Of a DNA stretch of 64,000 nucleotides, positions 60,402-64,000 are shown piece by piece. The stretch covers positions 935,263 through 999,262 of the forward strand of contig NZ_QKQS01000023.1 of the NCBI RefSeq assembly GCF_003226555.1. Reading direction: 5' to 3'. This DNA comes from Rhodopseudomonas palustris. Lineage in GTDB: Bacteria > Pseudomonadota > Alphaproteobacteria > Rhizobiales > Xanthobacteraceae. The number at the start of each line of letters is the position of its first letter. Positions within the stretch are counted from its first letter, which is position 1. The notes below the pieces were generated by a model. It was given only the letters and a program-made list of their open reading frames with translations. It was not told the DNA's origin and did not search any database. The position numbers were made by a program, and so were the translations under genes.

Positions 60402-63038
60402 TTACAGCGAGCGCTGGATGGTCTCGACGCGGTAGCACTCGATGATGTCGCCTGACCGCATGTCGGTGTAGTTCTCGAACGCCATGCCGCATTCCTGGCC
60501 GGCGACGACTTCCTTCACTTCGTCCTTGAAGCGCTTCAAGGTCGACAGTTTGCCTTCGTGGACCACGACGTTGTCGCGGATCAGGCGGACATTGGCGCCG
60601 CGCTCGACGGTGCCGTCGGTGACGCGGCAGCCGGCGACCTTGCCAACCTTGGAGATGTTGAAGATCTCCAGGATCTCGGCGTTGCCGAGCATGGTCTCGC
60701 GCAGGGTCGGCGCGAGCAGGCCGCTCATCGCCTTCTTAATGTCGTCCACCAGGTCGTAGATGATGTTGTAGTAGCGGATCTCGATGCCGTTGCGCTTGGC
60801 GGCCGCAGCGGCTTCCTTGTTGGCTCGCACCGAGAAGCCGAGGATGACGGCGTTGAAGCCTTCGGCCAGAGTGACGTCGCTCTCGCTGATGCCGCCGACG
60901 CCGGCGTGCAGGATGCGCGCCGCGACTTCGTCGGTGCCAAGCTTCTCCAGCGAGCCGAGGATCGCTTCGAGCGAGCCCTGGACGTCCGCCTTGACGATCA
61001 GCGGGAAGTCCTTGCGGCCGGAGGTCTTGAGCTGGCTCATCATCTGCTCGAGCGAGCCGCGCATGCCGCTCGCCGTGGCGGCCGACTTTTCGCGCTTCTG
61101 ATGGGCGCGATAATCGGTGATCTCGCGGGCACGGGCTTCGTTCTCGACCACTGCGAGGCGGTCACCGGCTTCCGGCGGGCCGTTGAAGCCGAGCACTTCG
61201 ACCGGCACCGACGGGCCGGCTTCCTGCACGGTCTCGCCCTGATCGGAGATCAGCGCGCGGACGCGGCCCATCTCGGCGCCGGCCACGATGATGTCGCCGA
61301 CCTTGAGGGTGCCGCGCTGGACCAGCACGGTGGCGACCGGACCGCGGCCGCGATCAAGCTTGGCTTCGATCACGGTGCCCTCGGCCGGGCGGGTGGTGTT
61401 GGTCTTCAGATCGAGGATTTCGGCCTGAAGCGCGATCATCTCGAGCAGCTTGTCGAGATTGACCTTGTTCTTGGCCGAAACTTCGACGTCGACGACGTCG
61501 CCGCCCATCGATTCGACCTGGACGTTGTGCTGCAGCAGGTCGGTCCGCACCCGGTCCGGCTTGGCGTCCGGCTTGTCGATCTTGTTGATCGCCACGATGA
61601 TCGGAACACCGGCGGCCTTGGCGTGATTGATCGCCTCGATGGTCTGCGGCATCACGCCGTCGTCGGCGGCGACCACCAGCACCACGATGTCGGTGACCTT
61701 GGCGCCGCGGGCGCGCATCGCGGTGAACGCGGCGTGGCCGGGAGTGTCGATGAAGGTGATCTTGGTGCCGGTCTCCGGCGAGGTCACCTGATAGGCACCG
61801 ATGTGCTGGGTGATGCCGCCGGCTTCGCCCGACACCACGTTGGCGTGGCGCAGCGCGTCGAGCAGCGAGGTCTTGCCGTGGTCGACGTGGCCCATCACGG
61901 TCACCACCGGCGAACGCGGTTCGGTGTCGGTGGTGTCGTCGACGACGTCGAACAGACCCTCTTCAACGTCAGACGCGGCGACGCGCTTGACGGTATGACC
62001 GAGTTCTTCGGCGATCAGCTGCGCGGTGTCGGCATCGATCACGTCGGTGATCTTGTGCATCGCGCCCTGCTTCATCAGCAGGCGGATCACGTCGACCGCA
62101 CGTTCCGACATGCGGTTGGCGAGTTCCTGGATGGCGATCACTTCGGGAATGACGACTTCACGCACCAACTTTTCTTTCGGCTCGTTCGAGGCGTGGCCCT
62201 TCAGCCGCTGGGTGCGGCGACGGAACGAGGCGATCGAACGTTCGCGCACGTCGTCGGCATTGAGCGCCGTGACGACGGTGAGACGGCCGCGCTGCTTCGA
62301 CGCGCCCGGCTTGGCGGCCGGCTGCTTCGGCGGCGGCGCCGGACGGGCGGGGCCGCCCGGACGGCGGATCATCCGCGGCGCTTCATCGTCGTCACCAGCC
62401 TCGGCTGCGACGGCCGGCGGGCGGCCAGCCGGCGTGGTCGGGGTGCGCGCGGTGGTCGTCGCAGGCCGTGCCGAAGACGCCGTGGTGGTCTCGGCGGGCT
62501 TCTTGGCCGGCTCGGCGTCGCCGAACCGCTTCTTGGCCTCGGTCTCGGCCTTGCGCTTGGCTTCGTCTTCCTGGCGGTGACGCTCTTCCTCGGCCTTGCG
62601 GCGGGCTTCGGCGGCTTCGCGCTCGGCCTTCTCGACCTTTTCCTGCTCGGCGCGGCGCACCGCTTCGATCTCGGCTTGCTTGCGCTCCTCGATCTCGCGC
62701 ACGCGGGCGTCGGCCAGCGCAGTGGCGCGAGCGGAGCGCTCGTCCTCGGTCAAAGTACGTAGCACCATACCGCTGCGCGACTGCTGCGGCGCCGGGCGCG
62801 ACTGCTGCTGCCGGCTCGGTGCCGGCGGCGCGGGCCTCTTCGCAACCTCGGGAGCCGCCGGCGCTGCCGGTTCGTCGCCGCCAACGCGACGCTTGCCGCG
62901 CTTTTCGACCACCACCTGCTTGCTACGGCCGTGGCTGAAGCTCTGGCGCACGACGCCCTGCTCGACGCGCGGCTTCAGCGTCAAGGTCTTGGTCGGCATC
63001 GTCAGAGTCTTGTCGCCAGGAGTTTTCGTATCAACCAT
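60402..63038 (-). CDS. infB: Translation initiation factor IF-2
   Basis: An 878-residue IF-2. Residues 1-290 form a long alphaproteobacterial N-terminal region, with a Glu/Lys/Arg-rich coiled part (residues about 115-185, [22 protein letters not shown]) and Pro/Ala-rich linkers. The GTPase starts near residue 380 ([41 protein letters not shown]), and domains II to IV follow to the end ([16 protein letters not shown]). It positions initiator tRNA on the 30S subunit. The start overlaps the 3' end of ylxR by eight bases. [11 protein letters not shown] (residue 14) is a possible second start. Confidence 0.97.
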   Translation of the reverse strand: MVDTKTPGDKTLTMPTKTLTLKPRVEQGVVRQSFSHGRSKQVVVEKRGKRRVGGDEPAAPAAPEVAKRPAPPAPSRQQQSRPAPQQSRSGMVLRTLTEDERSARATALADARVREIEERKQAEIEAVRRAEQEKVEKAEREAAEARRKAEEERHRQEDEAKRKAETEAKKRFGDAEPAKKPAETTTASSARPATTTARTPTTPAGRPPAVAAEAGDDDEAPRMIRRPGGPARPAPPPKQPAAKPGASKQRGRLTVVTALNADDVRERSIASFRRRTQRLKGHASNEPKEKLVREVVIPEVIAIQELANRMSERAVDVIRLLMKQGAMHKITDVIDADTAQLIAEELGHTVKRVAASDVEEGLFDVVDDTTDTEPRSPVVTVMGHVDHGKTSLLDALRHANVVSGEAGGITQHIGAYQVTSPETGTKITFIDTPGHAAFTAMRARGAKVTDIVVLVVAADDGVMPQTIEAINHAKAAGVPIIVAINKIDKPDAKPDRVRTDLLQHNVQVESMGGDVVDVEVSAKNKVNLDKLLEMIALQAEILDLKTNTTRPAEGTVIEAKLDRGRGPVATVLVQRGTLKVGDIIVAGAEMGRVRALISDQGETVQEAGPSVPVEVLGFNGPPEAGDRLAVVENEARAREITDYRAHQKREKSAATASGMRGSLEQMMSQLKTSGRKDFPLIVKADVQGSLEAILGSLEKLGTDEVAARILHAGVGGISESDVTLAEGFNAVILGFSVRANKEAAAAAKRNGIEIRYYNIIYDLVDDIKKAMSGLLAPTLRETMLGNAEILEIFNISKVGKVAGCRVTDGTVERGANVRLIRDNVVVHEGKLSTLKRFKDEVKEVVAGQECGMAFENYTDMRSGDIIECYRVETIQRSL

Positions 63039-63810
63039 TCAGTAGTCCCAATCTCTCAACGTTGTGCGCGTTCGCACGGACTTCATCAGCGGCGTCTAGG
63101 TCAGCAGCGTCTTTCGGCGTATCGATCGGCGTTCCTGCCGTGGCCGCATCGGCATTGCCGTCGCCCGCCAGCCGGTATCGGACCAGGATCTGGCAGCGCG
63201 ACAGGAATGTTTGTCCGGCCGTGCCCGCAAGCAGGGCAGCATGTATCACATTTGACCGCCCCAATGCCAAATCCAATTCTGCAGAGCAGAGTGCAGCGAT
63301 CCGAGGAAATTTGCGACCCGCGGTCGCAGCTTCGTCGATTTGCCGACAAAGCCCGTCCAGCTTGCGGATTCCGTCGGCAGCGCCGTCGGTGGCGTGGATC
63401 ACGGCGACCGCTTCGCGGTTCTTCAACGCGGTTTCGACCTTGCCGAAACCGCAGACCACCTGGCCGGCCTTGGCGGCGATCGCCAGCGCGTCCTGCGCCG
63501 ACCGCGCCAGCAGCCGTTCAATGATGTCGGCCAGATCCGCTGGCGCCTTGACGTCGCGCTTGAAACCTTTGGCGAAGACGCGGCGGCGAACCGCCTGCGT
63601 CACCATTTCCCGTGACGCCGTGACCCACAGACCGCGGCCGGGCAGCTTCCGCTTCAGGTCGGCCACCACCTCGCCGGTCGGGCCGACCACGAACCGGATC
63701 AGTTCTCCGGTCGGCCGAACCTGTCGCGTAACCGCGCACATACGCTCGGTCGCGGGCGCTTTGGCCCGCGGTCCGTCGTCGAGATCTGTGCCGGGTACGG
63801 CAGCAAGCAT
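63031..63810 (-). CDS. YlxR-L7Ae fusion RNA-binding protein (DUF448)
   Basis: A 259-residue fusion. The first 100 residues are a YlxR domain ([31 protein letters not shown]). Residues about 105-200 match the L7Ae/L30e-like fold ([24 protein letters not shown], then [22 protein letters not shown]). The remainder is variable. The fusion is usual in alphaproteobacteria, and the gene always lies between nusA and infB, so it is thought to act in transcription-translation coupling. It overlaps infB by eight bases. Confidence 0.92.
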   Translation of the reverse strand: MLAAVPGTDLDDGPRAKAPATERMCAVTRQVRPTGELIRFVVGPTGEVVADLKRKLPGRGLWVTASREMVTQAVRRRVFAKGFKRDVKAPADLADIIERLLARSAQDALAIAAKAGQVVCGFGKVETALKNREAVAVIHATDGAADGIRKLDGLCRQIDEAATAGRKFPRIAALCSAELDLALGRSNVIHAALLAGTAGQTFLSRCQILVRYRLAGDGNADAATAGTPIDTPKDAADLDAADEVRANAHNVERLGLLNG

Positions 63811-63869
63811 AGGGGCAGCAGGCCTTTCATCTCACGTGCTGCGCGGATTCGGGTCACGAGCCACAGCGG

Positions 63870-64000
63870 TTACTCCGCTTCGGCTTCGGACTCGTCGTCC
63901 GCGGGTTCTTCGCCGGAGGCGAGCTCCGACTCGTCGATCCAGCCGGCCTTGACGCGGGCCTGCATGATCAGGTGTTCGGCTTCCTCGCGCGACAGCTCCA
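63870..64000 (-). CDS. nusA: Transcription termination/antitermination factor NusA, C-terminal end (partial)
   Basis: Only the last 42 codons or so are inside the window; the gene continues past the right edge. The frame ends with LSREEAEHLIMQARVKAG, WIDE and an acidic tail, then TAA at 63870-63872. This is the expected C-terminal end of NusA in this group and its place upstream of ylxR-infB is conserved. The stop is 59 bases ahead of the ylxR start. Confidence 0.88.
   Translation of the reverse strand, partial: ELSREEAEHLIMQARVKAGWIDESELASGEEPADDESEAEAE

Noticed and set aside
60558-62762. Open frame of 734 codons opposite infB
   Set aside because: Antisense shadow of IF-2 with repetitive Asp/His/Gly composition and no recognisable domain.

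Overview
The window is GC-rich chromosomal DNA of an alphaproteobacterium. The best fit is Rhodopseudomonas or a close relative in the Bradyrhizobium family. The evidence is an Irr regulator with its haem motif cysteine at residue 29 placed beside fabA-fabB-fabI, an InfB with a long alphaproteobacterial N-terminus, a YlxR-L7Ae fusion, an IalB-family protein, and several families of dispersed inverted repeats typical of that group. The assignment is made from recognised protein families only; no database search was possible.

Layout. 1-6.1 kb: radC, a small unknown gene, ku, a REP-associated transposase (RAYT) framed by REP-like palindromes, an XRE/MmyB-type regulator divergent from an SDR gene, then map. 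6.3-18.2 kb: a CPA1 K+/H+ antiporter, mepA, a PAS-GGDEF-EAL protein with a degenerate GGDEF, a PhoA-type alkaline phosphatase, argG, a tightly coupled HD / membrane protein / PAP2 set, and rlmN. 18.4-26.5 kb: an IalB-like protein, a DECR-like SDR, a quinone oxidoreductase, a membrane-fused FAD desaturase divergent from a TetR gene with paired operator-like palindromes, DUF1232, a pterin dehydratase, and an orphan TAXI-like receptor. 26.5-30.7 kb: a PepSY protein and TonB receptor operon preceded by a cobalamin riboswitch and a Zur-like palindrome overlapping its promoter. 30.9-38.7 kb: typA, an amine oxidase, a GNAT, ppa, an M20 peptidase, folD, a DUF167 protein and a YggT protein. 38.9-46.5 kb: tRNA-Ala(CGC), enoyl-CoA hydratase, an NTF2-like protein, a class I amidotransferase, an SDR, a TerB-like protein, a P450, a 2-hydroxyacid dehydrogenase and an SH3 protein. 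46.6-50.2 kb: irr divergent from fabA-fabB and fabI. 50.4-55.5 kb: katG divergent from oxyR, and a soluble triple-PAS chemoreceptor. 55.9-64 kb: the nusA-ylxR-infB-rbfA-truB-rpsO-pnp operon on the minus strand, with nusA cut by the window edge.

Most of the window is core housekeeping DNA. The accessory-looking parts are the ku-RAYT-XRE interval between radC and map, the riboswitch-controlled TonB/PepSY operon, and the TetR/desaturase pair. I did not find a CRISPR array, prophage, insertion sequence with terminal repeats, or an obvious new multi-gene defence or biosynthetic system. The most unusual signals are the RAYT region that duplicates the 3' end of its neighbour gene, and the two-layer (Zur-like operator plus B12 riboswitch) control of a TonB receptor.
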